From positions 1 to 64,000 of the forward strand of contig CAZMVB010000019.1 of assembly GCA_964569795.1 (NCBI GenBank): a stretch of DNA of 64,000 nt, given 5' to 3'. Shown here one piece after another: positions 26,591 through 35,107 of the stretch. How positions within the stretch are numbered: position 1 is the stretch's first letter; each line of letters starts with the position of its first letter. The notes beneath the pieces are model-generated. The model was not told where the DNA came from. It made no database searches and was given only the letters and a program-made list of their open reading frames with translations. A program made the translations under genes and the position numbers. Source of the stretch: JAHJDS01 sp964569795 (lineage in GTDB: Bacteria > Desulfobacterota > Desulfarculia > Desulfarculales > JAHJDS01).

Positions 26591-26605
26591 TGTTATATAA
26601 TAACA
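26591..26605. promoter_or_regulatory. Perfect inverted repeat between divergent lipoprotein and RND genes
   Basis: TGTTAT-ATA-ATAACA, arms of six bases with three between. It overlaps a possible minus-strand -10 (TATTAT) with TTGTTT 18 bases upstream, so it could be an operator for the lipoprotein gene. Confidence 0.4.
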
Positions 26606-26645
26606 CGTCGTACTCGGACTAAACAAAGTGTTTACGACCAACTGG

Positions 26646-26675
26646 TTGACCAGGACCAGGGGAATGTGCTAAATT
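26646..26675 (+). promoter_or_regulatory. Possible sigma-70-type promoter for the RND operon
   Basis: TTGACC (26646-26651), 18 bases, TAAATT (26670-26675), 35 bases before the ATG at 26711. Confidence 0.45.
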
Positions 26676-26710
26676 CCGCATTCCGACCTAATTTCCTGTC
26701 AGGTGGGGCG

Positions 26711-27799
26711 ATGACGCGTTCCGGACTGATCACGACCGTCACCGCGGGCCTGGTTCTGGGCCTGGCCGTCACCGCCTCGCCTCGGCCCGGCAAGCCGCGG
26801 CCCCGGCCGTCCGTCCGTCCGGTCGAGGTCTGGGCCGTCAAGCGGATCGACCTGGCCACGACCATCACCGTTCAGGGCCGGGCCGCCGCCTGGCGCGAGG
26901 CCAAGCTGGCCTGCGAGGTGGCCGGGGTCATCCAGAAATTCCATTACGACCGGGGCCAGCGGGTCCCTGACCAGGCGGTCCTGGTCCAGTTGGATCCCGA
27001 CAATTACCTCCGGCGACTGGCCGAGGCCCGGGCCAACCTGGCCAAGGCCCAGGCCACCGAGACCCACGCCCGCTTGAATTTTCACCGCCTGGACAGGCTG
27101 CTGCGCCGCCGGGTGACGGCCCGGTCCCAGTTGGATGAGAGCCGGGCCGCCTTCCTGCGGGCCAAGGCCGACGTCCGGCTGGCCCAGGTGGCCGTGGAGC
27201 AGGCCAAGTACAACCTGGACAAGACCCGGATCATCGCCCCCTTCGCCGGGGTGGTCCTCCGCCGCTACCGGGAGCCCGGGGAGATGGTCACCCCCGGGAC
27301 GATCCTGATCCACCTGGCCGACTACCGGACCATCAAGCTCGAGGTCGGCCTGACCGAGGACCAGGTCGTCCAGGTCCGCCGCGGCCAGAAGGTGACGGTC
27401 ACCTTCGGGGTGTTCAAGAACCGGACCTTTCCCGGCCGGGTGGACGTCATTGGCGTCTCGGCCGACGAGGACACCGGCATCTTTCCGATCCGGATCGAGG
27501 TCCCCAACCCGGAGCTGATCATCTATCCCGGGATGATCGCCCGGGCCCGCCTGGCCGGCCGGATCGTCCGGAACATCATTCTCGTCCCAGCCGAGGCGGT
27601 CATCGAGCAGTTCGGGGTGAGCTTCGTCTATATCGTCAACGGCGACCACGCGATCAAGACCCAGGTCAAGCTGGGGCCGGCCTTTGGCGAAAAAAGACAG
27701 ATATTGAGCGGACTCAAGACCGGTGACCGGCTGGTGGTCGTCGGCCAGTCCCAGCTCCGGCCCAACCTCCGGGTCAAGATCAACCGCATCCACCAATAG
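26711..27799 (+). CDS. RND efflux membrane-fusion (periplasmic adaptor) protein
   Basis: 362 residues. After a signal/anchor (LITTVTAGLVLGLAVTA) come the barrel-sandwich strands (GRAAAWREAKLACEVAGVIQKF, quoted in part), a long alpha-hairpin coiled coil (ARANLAKAQATETHARLNFH to DVRLAQVAVEQAKYNLDKTR), and then the typical IIAPFAGVVLRRYREPGEMV and beta-barrel region. It links the inner-membrane pump to an outer-membrane channel. The ATG at 26711 has GGTGGGG upstream. It is followed nine bases later by the permease. No outer-membrane factor gene is in the window. Confidence 0.93.
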   Translation: MTRSGLITTVTAGLVLGLAVTASPRPGKPRPRPSVRPVEVWAVKRIDLATTITVQGRAAAWREAKLACEVAGVIQKFHYDRGQRVPDQAVLVQLDPDNYLRRLAEARANLAKAQATETHARLNFHRLDRLLRRRVTARSQLDESRAAFLRAKADVRLAQVAVEQAKYNLDKTRIIAPFAGVVLRRYREPGEMVTPGTILIHLADYRTIKLEVGLTEDQVVQVRRGQKVTVTFGVFKNRTFPGRVDVIGVSADEDTGIFPIRIEVPNPELIIYPGMIARARLAGRIVRNIILVPAEAVIEQFGVSFVYIVNGDHAIKTQVKLGPAFGEKRQILSGLKTGDRLVVVGQSQLRPNLRVKINRIHQ

Positions 27800-27808
27800 G
27801 CCACCCCC

Positions 27809-30800
27809 ATGCTGGCCCGGTTCTCGGTCAACAATCCGGTCTTCGTCAACCTGCTGCTGGTGGTGGCCATCGCCCTGGGCCTGGTCTTCTACGCCACCAC
27901 CCCCAAGGAGATCTTTCCCGCCGTCCCCCTGGACAAGGTCCTGATCACCACCATCTACAAGAACGTCGTCCCCGAGCGGATCGAGCAGGTCATCACCATC
28001 CCCATCGAGAACGCGGTCAAGGGCGTGGACGGCATCAAGAAGATCCAGTCCATCTCCAAGCAGGGCTACTCGGTCATCATCCTGGACGTGGAGCCGGGGA
28101 TGAACCTGAAACTGGTCGCCCAGGACGTCAAGAGCGCCATTGACCGGATGCCGGTCAAGCTCCCCCTGGACGCCGAGGACCCGGTGGTGGTGGACCTGGA
28201 GACCCGGTTCAACGTCATCACCGTGTCCGTGGTCGGTTCGGTGCCCGAGCTGATCCTGCGCCGGGTGGCCGAGGACCTGTCCGACCGGATCGAGAGCCTC
28301 AAGGGGGTCAGCCAGGTCCTCAAGACCGGCTACCGGGACCGGGAGATCTGGATCGAGGTCAACCCCCACAAGCTGTACGCCCTGGGTCTGGCCATCGACG
28401 ACATCGTGGCCGTGGTCAAGCGGCGCAACGTCAACGTCCCGGCCGGCATCATCCGCGGCCGGCGCGAGGAGTTCTTCGTCCGGACCGACTCCGAGATCGA
28501 GACCCTGCGCCAGCTCCTGGACACGCCCATCAAGATGGACACCACCCGGACCGCCGTGCCCCTCCGGAGCGTGGCCACGGCCCGGTTCACCTTCGAGGAG
28601 GCCACCTCCTTCGGCCGGATCAACGGCCGCCGGGCCATCAACCTGACCGTCCAGAAGAAGATCCGGGGCGACACCATCAAGATCGCCGCCGCGGTCCGGA
28701 AGCTGGTGGCCGAATACCAGCGGCGGCTGCCCCCGGGCATCAAGCTCGAACTCAGCCGCGACACCTCGGTCTGGATCAAGACCCGACTCAAGACCATGTA
28801 CACCAACGGTCTGTGGGGTTTCCTGTTCGTCTGCATCACCCTGTTCCTGTTTCTCTCCTGGCGCAGCGCCGTCTGGACCGCCCTGGGCATCCCCATCTCG
28901 TTCATGGGGGCCATCATCTTCATGCACGTGGCCGGGATGTCCATCAACATGCTGACCCTGTTCTCGCTGATCCTGGTGCTGGGCATCATCGTCGATGACG
29001 CCATCATCATCTCCGAGAACGTCCACCGCCACCTGCTGATGGGCAAGTCCCCGAGGGACGCGGCCATCGAGGGGGCCCAAGAGGTGACCATGCCCGTGGT
29101 GGCGGCGGTGATGACCACCATCGCCGCCTTTGTGCCGATGCTGATGATGACCGGCATCATGGGCAAATTCATGGCGGTCATTCCCCAGGTGGTGACCTTC
29201 GCCCTGCTGGCCTCGCTGATCGAGGCCCTGATCATCCTTCCGTCCCACCTGGCCGATTTCAACAAGCCCATCCCGCCCGAAAAGCGGATCAAGTCAGAGG
29301 GGAGGGTCCTGCCGTTCTTGAGGCGGCGCTATCGCCATGGGCTTCGGGTCGCCCTGCGCTTCCGGTACCTGTCCCTGGCGCTGGCCCTGGGGGTGGCCGG
29401 ATTCATGGGCTGGCTGGCGGTCAAGAAGATCCCGTTCGTCCTGTTCGACGCCAAGGACATCAGCGCCTTCGTGATCAACGTCGAGACGCCGGTCGGGATG
29501 AAGCTGGACAAAACGGGCGAGGTGGTGGCCCGGATCGAGCGGATCGTCAAGAAACTGCCCCCCACGGACGTCAATACCATCACCACCTACGTCGGGCGAC
29601 AGATCGACTTCAAGACCGGGGCCTCCGATGACGGCTCCAACCTGGCCCAGGTCGTCGTCGAGACGACCCACTTCGACACCCCCGGCCGCCGCAACGGCTA
29701 CGTCGTCCTCGATGAGGTCCGGCGGCGCCTCAAGGGGCTGACCGGAATCAGCAACCTGGTCGTCCAGGACGTCGGCCAGGGTCCGCCGGTGGGCTCGCCG
29801 GTCGAGGTCCGGGTCCGGGGAGACGACCTCAAGCTCCTCCAGCGGATCGCCGAGGAGGTCAAGACCTATCTCCGGTCCCTGCCCGGGGTGGTGGACATCG
29901 CCGACGACTTCAACCCCGGCAAGCGGGAGATCATCGTCAAGCCCTTCCTGGAAAAGGCCCTCCGCCTGGGGATCAGCGCCGAGGCCATCGCCCTGGCCAC
30001 CCGGACCTCGTTCGGCGGCCTCAAGGCCAGCGACATCCGCCGGGGCCGCGACGAGATCGACATCGTGGTCAAGCTGGCTCAGAAGTTCCGGGACAACCCG
30101 AGCTTCGTGGACCAGATCAGGATCAAGAACCAGCGCGGCAAGCTGGTCCCCTTCCGGGCCGTGGCCACCCGGGTCTTCGTCCGCGGCCTGGCCACGGTCA
30201 GGCGCTACGACCGCAAGCGGACCATCATCGTCACCGCCAACGTCAACAAGGCCGTCACCACCTCGAACCAGGTCAACCGGCTCCTCAAGGCCAGATTCGC
30301 CGGCCTCAGCCAGCGCCACCCGGGCTACGATCTGGTCTTCGGCGGCGAGCACGAGGAGCAGCAGGAATCGGTCCAGTCCCTGTTCGCCGCCTTCCTGGTG
30401 GCCGTGCTGCTGATGTACATCATCCTGGGGGCCCTGTTTCGGTCCTACAGCCAGCCGTTCGTGGTCCTGTTCGCCTTGCCCTTCGGGTTCATCGGCGTGG
30501 TCATCGGTCATCTGGCCATGGAAATCCCCTTCAGCCTGCTGTCGCTGTTGGGGCTGGTGGCCCTGTGCGGGGTGGTGGTCAACGACGCCCTGGTCCTGGT
30601 GGACTTTGTCAACTCGTCGCGGCGCCGCGGCGGGGGCCGGTGGCTGTCCATCATCCGGAGCGGGACCCTGAGGCTGCGGCCGATCATCCTGACCTCGGTG
30701 ACGACCATGCTCGGCCTGGCCACCCTGATGTTCAAGACCACCGGCCAGGCCGGCTTCCTGGCCCCCATGGCCATCGCCCTGGTCTGGGGCCTGGGCTTCG

Positions 30801-30937
30801 CCACCATCCTGACCCTGTACCTGGTGCCCTGCGTCCTGGCCATCAACGACGACTTCCGGTTGATGTTCCACCGGCTCAAGCGGCTGATCTTCCGCCGCGG
30901 TCCCGATGATCGCTCCTCGGACCAGGTCCTGGCTTGA
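27809..30937 (+). CDS. RND-family efflux permease (HAE-type)
   Basis: 1042 residues, the usual length for an RND pump, with 12 membrane helices in two halves and two large periplasmic loops. Proton-relay aspartates lie in LVLGIIVDDAIIISENVHRH (D396-D397). TM10 reads GVVVNDALVLVDFVN, lacking the AcrB-type Lys at that position. The N-terminus (MLARFSVNNPVFVNLLLVVAI) is a clean first helix. Substrate unknown. It is preceded directly by its adaptor protein. Confidence 0.95.
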   Translation: MLARFSVNNPVFVNLLLVVAIALGLVFYATTPKEIFPAVPLDKVLITTIYKNVVPERIEQVITIPIENAVKGVDGIKKIQSISKQGYSVIILDVEPGMNLKLVAQDVKSAIDRMPVKLPLDAEDPVVVDLETRFNVITVSVVGSVPELILRRVAEDLSDRIESLKGVSQVLKTGYRDREIWIEVNPHKLYALGLAIDDIVAVVKRRNVNVPAGIIRGRREEFFVRTDSEIETLRQLLDTPIKMDTTRTAVPLRSVATARFTFEEATSFGRINGRRAINLTVQKKIRGDTIKIAAAVRKLVAEYQRRLPPGIKLELSRDTSVWIKTRLKTMYTNGLWGFLFVCITLFLFLSWRSAVWTALGIPISFMGAIIFMHVAGMSINMLTLFSLILVLGIIVDDAIIISENVHRHLLMGKSPRDAAIEGAQEVTMPVVAAVMTTIAAFVPMLMMTGIMGKFMAVIPQVVTFALLASLIEALIILPSHLADFNKPIPPEKRIKSEGRVLPFLRRRYRHGLRVALRFRYLSLALALGVAGFMGWLAVKKIPFVLFDAKDISAFVINVETPVGMKLDKTGEVVARIERIVKKLPPTDVNTITTYVGRQIDFKTGASDDGSNLAQVVVETTHFDTPGRRNGYVVLDEVRRRLKGLTGISNLVVQDVGQGPPVGSPVEVRVRGDDLKLLQRIAEEVKTYLRSLPGVVDIADDFNPGKREIIVKPFLEKALRLGISAEAIALATRTSFGGLKASDIRRGRDEIDIVVKLAQKFRDNPSFVDQIRIKNQRGKLVPFRAVATRVFVRGLATVRRYDRKRTIIVTANVNKAVTTSNQVNRLLKARFAGLSQRHPGYDLVFGGEHEEQQESVQSLFAAFLVAVLLMYIILGALFRSYSQPFVVLFALPFGFIGVVIGHLAMEIPFSLLSLLGLVALCGVVVNDALVLVDFVNSSRRRGGGRWLSIIRSGTLRLRPIILTSVTTMLGLATLMFKTTGQAGFLAPMAIALVWGLGFATILTLYLVPCVLAINDDFRLMFHRLKRLIFRRGPDDRSSDQVLA

Positions 30938-30963
30938 CACCCGTTCCGGGATCGAAATAGAAT
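30934..30963 (+). promoter_or_regulatory. Promoter of the ECF sigma factor gene
   Basis: TTGACA (30934-30939, overlapping the end of the RND gene), 18 bases, TAGAAT (30958-30963), 35 bases before the ATG at 30998. Confidence 0.6.
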
Positions 30964-30997
30964 ACGTTCAATATCCCCGCCGTCGCCGTGGAACGTC

Positions 30998-31606
30998 ATG
31001 ATCCCCCCTTCAACAGAATCTCGGGAACCAAGCGACCTGGAACTGGTCCAAAGAAGTAAAGGCGGTGACCGGCGCGCCTTCGGGGACCTGGTCGGCCGCC
31101 ACCAGGACCAGGTCATGGGCGTCTGTTTCAGGATGCTTCGACAGCGGCAGGCCGCCGAGGACGCGGCCCAGGAAGTGTTTTTGAGGGCATTCAAGGCCAT
31201 CGGCAAGTTCGACGGACGATCGGCCTTTTCCACCTGGCTGTATCGCATCGCCGTCAACTTCTGCCTGACCCAGCGCGGCAAACGGGCCCGGACCGGGATC
31301 GAGACCAGCCTGGACGAGATGACGCCGCACCAGCAGCACGAGGTCGTCAGCCAGGCCGGCCAGTCCAATACCCGGCCCGACGTCGCCCTGGACCAAAAGA
31401 CCCGGGCCCGCTGCGTCCAGGGCCACGTCGGCCGCCTGCCCCGGGAGTTTCAGGCGGCCCTGATCCTGGTCCACTACCAGGGCCTGGCCTACCAGGAGGC
31501 CTCACAGGTCCTGGGCCTGCCGGCCGGGACGGTCAAGTCCCGGGTCCACCGGGCCCTGGGCCGGCTCAAGGAGGATTTCGGCCGCTGTTGCCGGGAGGGC
31601 ATATGA
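30998..31606 (+). CDS. RpoE-like ECF sigma factor
   Basis: 202 residues. Region 2 is seen in QVMGVCFRMLRQRQAAEDAAQEVFLRAFKAI (quoted as AAEDAAQEVFLRAF) and FSTWLYRIAVNFCLTQRGKR; region 4 in LPREFQAALILVHYQGLAYQ and ASQVLGLPAGTVKSRVHRAL. These are textbook features of group 4 sigma factors, which direct polymerase to stress or envelope promoters. The stop overlaps the anti-sigma gene as ATGA. Its own promoter lies inside the end of the RND gene. Confidence 0.95.
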   Translation: MIPPSTESREPSDLELVQRSKGGDRRAFGDLVGRHQDQVMGVCFRMLRQRQAAEDAAQEVFLRAFKAIGKFDGRSAFSTWLYRIAVNFCLTQRGKRARTGIETSLDEMTPHQQHEVVSQAGQSNTRPDVALDQKTRARCVQGHVGRLPREFQAALILVHYQGLAYQEASQVLGLPAGTVKSRVHRALGRLKEDFGRCCREGI

Positions 31607-32763
31607 GCGAGAGGGCCTGCCCGCATATTGAATCGGCCTACGACTGGCTGGCCGGCCGGCTGACCGGGGCGGACAAGTCCGCCTTCGAGGAGCACCTGGC
31701 CGGATGTGATGCCTGTCGGGCCGAGGTGGCCGGGCTCGAGGAGACCCTGGGACACCTGGCCGCCTGGACCCAGCCGAGCCTCTCGCCGGCCTTCAGAAAC
31801 GAGGTCCTGGCCCGGCTCGAGGTCCCCAGGCCCGGGCTGGCCGCCCGATTCGGCGGCTGGTTCCGGTTTCGTCCCCTGCCCCTGGTGGCCGGGGCCCTGG
31901 TGGCCGCCGGGCTGGTGGTGGCCGTGATCGGGTTTTTTCCTCAGATAATGTCCGAGCTGGCCCCTCGCCGCGAGCGCCTGATGGTCCGGACGGACCGGGC
32001 CGCCCGGGCGCCCCGGCCGGCGATCACGGGTCAGCCCAAACGGGCCAAACCTGAAGACATCGTCCGGCCCCGGCCCCAACCGGCGGTAAAGGTCGCCCCG
32101 CCGTCTCCGCCGCCCCCCCCGCCCCCGGCCCCCAGGGCCAGGCCGGCCCCCTCGAGGGCCCCGGCCGGAACAGCGGCCAAAAGGGTCGCCCCGCCGGCCA
32201 GGGCCCGGTTGAAGATGGCCGCCCGGCCGCGGTCGGTCGCCCCCGCGCCCGGGGCCGAGGGTCGATCCCGGTCCGGTGTCCGGACCGCTCCCCCCGCGCC
32301 CCGCGCCCCTGACCGGGGCCGGGTCCAGCAGTATTCGGTCCAGCCCAGGAAAGGTCTATTTTACCGGCAGCCACGGAAGGCAGTTCCCAGCCGGGGGGGC
32401 CTGGGTCTGACCCGCTCGGCCCGGAGGCCCAGGCGGGCCGTCCGGCCCGCCCCGGCGGCCAAGACGACGACCCTGAAGTCCGTGGTCACCGCCCTGGAGA
32501 AGCGACAGCGGCTGCCCCAGAATCTGGCCATGGTCCTGTCCCTGGTCGAGCGGTACGGCGGCACGGTCCGGAAACCGTATCGGAAAACGGCCCGCGGCCT
32601 GATCCTCGAGGTGACCGTCCCCCCGGCCAATCGCCGGGTCTTTCTGACCCGTCTGCGCGGCCTGAAGGGGCAGGGCATCACCCGCCTGGGCACGGACCTG
32701 ACGCCGATCCGGGTCCTGGTGTCCAAGTCCCCCCGGACCGGTCCGGCCACTAACAACCCCTGA
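31603..32763 (+). CDS. Membrane-bound anti-sigma factor with zf-HC2 domain and C-terminal extension
   Basis: 386 residues. The N-terminal zinc anti-sigma domain has H31-x3-C35-x2-C38 (EEHLAGCDACRAE). A single membrane helix follows at about 93-115. Next come about 150 residues rich in Pro, Arg and Ala, and a C-terminal domain of about 80 residues (SVVTALEKRQRLPQNLAMVL, then GLILEVTVPPANRRVFLTRL). It should hold the upstream sigma factor inactive at the membrane, with the periplasmic domain as sensor or protease target. The C-terminal domain is unusual in length for this class. Start at the ATGA overlap, with GGGAGGGC upstream. Confidence 0.88.
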   Translation: MSERACPHIESAYDWLAGRLTGADKSAFEEHLAGCDACRAEVAGLEETLGHLAAWTQPSLSPAFRNEVLARLEVPRPGLAARFGGWFRFRPLPLVAGALVAAGLVVAVIGFFPQIMSELAPRRERLMVRTDRAARAPRPAITGQPKRAKPEDIVRPRPQPAVKVAPPSPPPPPPPAPRARPAPSRAPAGTAAKRVAPPARARLKMAARPRSVAPAPGAEGRSRSGVRTAPPAPRAPDRGRVQQYSVQPRKGLFYRQPRKAVPSRGGLGLTRSARRPRRAVRPAPAAKTTTLKSVVTALEKRQRLPQNLAMVLSLVERYGGTVRKPYRKTARGLILEVTVPPANRRVFLTRLRGLKGQGITRLGTDLTPIRVLVSKSPRTGPATNNP

Positions 32764-32860
32764 CCCGGCTCCGCCCTTTTATCCCTGAAAAAATAATCCG
32801 GGAACCCCTGGCTCGGCCCCCGGGTCTAAGGTACAAAACGCTCACCCGTGGGAGGATGAC

Positions 32861-33955
32861 ATGACCAGACGACGTTTTGTGTCATGGGCCCTGGTGCTGG
32901 CCGCCGGCGTCCTGGCCGGACTTTCGGCCTTGACCGGACCGTCCGGGGTCGAGGCCCGGACCGTCCGTCCGGCGCCGCTGCTGGCCGAGCCCTTTCTGCC
33001 GGTCGGCGTCGGCCCGGCGATCGAGGTGGGCCGGCTGACGGTTTACCCGATCCTGGCCCGGGGCAAGACCAGGCCCCTGGACATCTTGACCCTGGATCAG
33101 GCCATGAGCCGCGGCCAGTTGGTCATCACCGAGAACAAGCGGGCCCGGGTCAGGAGCCTGACCGCGGTCAACAAGTCCGACAAGCCGGTGTTCATCATGG
33201 CCGGCGAGATGATCGTCGGGGCCCGGCAGGACCGGATGGTGGGCCGGGACATCCTGATTCCGCCCCGAACCACGATCGACATCCCGGTGTACTGCGTCGA
33301 GAAACGGCGGTGGAGACACGTCAGCCGCAAGTTCTCGACCATGGTCCAGGCCGCCCCCCAGAAGGTGCGCAGCCTGGCCTACGCCCGGGCCTCCCAGGGA
33401 CGGGTCTGGGAAAATGTGGACCAGGTCAACCGCCGGGTGGGCGCGGCCCCGCGGACGGCCGCCCTCAGGGCCGCCTTTCAGGACCCCAAGGTCAGGGCCA
33501 GGATCAAGCAGTACCAGGGCCACCTGAACCGGCTGCCCCGCAAATACCCGAACCAGGTCGGCGTGATCGTCGCCGTCAAGGGACGTTTCCTGGCGGCCGA
33601 CATCTTCGGGAACCCGACTCTTTTCGGCCGGATGTGGCCCAAGCTGGTCAAATCCTACGCCCTGGACGCGGTGGGCGGCTCGGCCCAGGGCCCGGAACTG
33701 ACCGATCCCCGGGCCGCGGCCGGCCTGCTGCACGGCCTGGACCGCTCCTGGTTCTCGATCGTCAAGGGTGTCGGCCTGGGCTGGAACCGGGAGGCCCGGA
33801 AGGGCAATCTGGGCGCCCAGGCCCTGTTCGCCCTGAAGACAGTGGTCCACCTGGCGGCCTTCCTTCGGGTCAAGGTCGTCCCGGTGAGCGGCTACCGGCC
33901 GGGCCGGATCGTGCCCCGGCATATCCTGAACCGCTATCAGCAGCGCCAGCGCTGA
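32861..33955 (+). CDS. Exported ARPP-1 (DUF6569) domain protein
   Basis: 364 residues with a signal sequence that begins TRRRFVSWALVLAAGVLAGL, Tat-like (RRRF) or Sec. The next 170 residues match the ARPP-1 domain: LTLDQAMSRGQLVITE, DKPVFIMAGEMIVGARQDRM, ILIPPRTTIDIPVYCVEKRRW. The C-terminal part has ASQGRVWENVDQVN and a helical end. ARPP-1 proteins are of unknown biochemical role; the exported form here is notable. GGGAGGATGAC precedes the ATG. A 97-base gap separates it from the anti-sigma gene. Confidence 0.85.
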   Translation: MTRRRFVSWALVLAAGVLAGLSALTGPSGVEARTVRPAPLLAEPFLPVGVGPAIEVGRLTVYPILARGKTRPLDILTLDQAMSRGQLVITENKRARVRSLTAVNKSDKPVFIMAGEMIVGARQDRMVGRDILIPPRTTIDIPVYCVEKRRWRHVSRKFSTMVQAAPQKVRSLAYARASQGRVWENVDQVNRRVGAAPRTAALRAAFQDPKVRARIKQYQGHLNRLPRKYPNQVGVIVAVKGRFLAADIFGNPTLFGRMWPKLVKSYALDAVGGSAQGPELTDPRAAAGLLHGLDRSWFSIVKGVGLGWNREARKGNLGAQALFALKTVVHLAAFLRVKVVPVSGYRPGRIVPRHILNRYQQRQR

Positions 33956-34023
33956 TCAGTCTCCCCTTCCTCCTTTCCCCCTCGCCCCGGGTCGTCTCCC
34001 TCGGGAGGCGGCCCGGGGTCCCT

Positions 34024-35013
34024 CTAAGACCCCTCGGTTCGGGCCCGGCGCCACAGGACGAGCAGCATCACCAGGGCCAGTCCGGCCAGGGCCAGGGACC
34101 AGACCTGGGTCAGGCTGAGCGGCCCGAAAAGATCGGGCAGGAGGCGTGCGTCGCCCCTTAAGGGCGCGACCGCGAACCTCAGGCCGGCCCAGCCCAGGGC
34201 CCCGGCCCAAAAGACCTGGCCGTAAAAACCCCTCCGCCGGAGCAGCCACAAGGTGACCACGAACAGCAGCAGCAGTCCCAGGGCCAGATAGACCGGGGTG
34301 GGATGCAGGGGGACGGTCTTGACGTAATACATGGATGCGTCGGGCTGTAGATACCTCACCGCCTCGGTGGCCACGGCCCGGGCGTGGGCGGCCAGGCCGT
34401 CCAGGGCGGCCCGTACCTGGTCGGCGGCCGCCGGGCCCATGACCCACCCGCCCGGATGCACGGCCAGGCCCCAGTCCATGAGCCCGGGCCGCAGGGCCGG
34501 CCACCACAGGGCCCAGGTCTGGAAGAGATCGTGATACGTCCTGAAGACCAGGGACTGGTGGGGAAAGGACAGGGCCCACGGCACGTGGGACGGAGTGCCC
34601 CAGCCGCTCCCGGCCGCCAGGTTTCCCAGCCGCCCGAAGTAGGCCTCCAGGATGAGGGCCGGGGCGAACAGGTCGGCCGGTCGCCAGGCCGGCCGCCGGA
34701 CGAAACAGAGGGCGGCGACCAGGAGACCGCCGGCCGCCGCACCCCAGGACGAGAGGCCGCCGTCCCACAACCTGAGCAGGGTCAGAGGGTGGGGCCGGTA
34801 ATCGGTCCAGTGGAGCAGGACGTGGCCCAGGCGGGCGCCGATCAGGGCCCCCAGGGCGATCAGGACCGCCGCCCAGACCACCCGGCCCGCCGGCAGTCCA
34901 TCCCGGCGGGCCAGAGTCCGCAGCAGGATCAGACCCAGGACGAAGCCGAGACCCAGGATGACCCCGTGGGTGCCCACCGGCACGGCGCCCAGGTGGAACA
35001 GGACCGGATGCAT
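34024..35013 (-). CDS. Prolipoprotein diacylglyceryl transferase-like membrane protein (divergent)
   Basis: 329 residues with about seven membrane helices. Lgt-family landmarks are GALIGARLGHVLLHWTDY, LRLWDGGLSSWGAAAGG, EAYFGRLGNLAAGSGWG, TPSHVPWALSFP and LHPTPVYLALG. In E. coli Lgt the loop after GG carries the essential His103 (GGMSFHGG); here it is GGLSSWGA, and the NGE of GRxGNFxNGE is also changed. It may therefore have a different acceptor or be inactive. It is read divergently from the Cys-repeat gene. The genuine Lgt is expected elsewhere. Confidence 0.75.
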   Translation of the reverse strand: MHPVLFHLGAVPVGTHGVILGLGFVLGLILLRTLARRDGLPAGRVVWAAVLIALGALIGARLGHVLLHWTDYRPHPLTLLRLWDGGLSSWGAAAGGLLVAALCFVRRPAWRPADLFAPALILEAYFGRLGNLAAGSGWGTPSHVPWALSFPHQSLVFRTYHDLFQTWALWWPALRPGLMDWGLAVHPGGWVMGPAAADQVRAALDGLAAHARAVATEAVRYLQPDASMYYVKTVPLHPTPVYLALGLLLLFVVTLWLLRRRGFYGQVFWAGALGWAGLRFAVAPLRGDARLLPDLFGPLSLTQVWSLALAGLALVMLLVLWRRARTEGS

Positions 35014-35107
35014 GAACGCAGTCTAGCACACATTATTTCTTGGCGTCGCCCCGGGCCGAATGTTAAGCTGATGGGCACTGGTTACGCTCGCCCCGGGGAG
35101 GAGGCAC

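Noticed and set aside
26699..29248. 849-codon minus-strand open frame antisense to the RND genes
   Set aside because: Composition (His, Asp, Gly-rich, no motif) and antisense position to intact RND genes mark it as a shadow.
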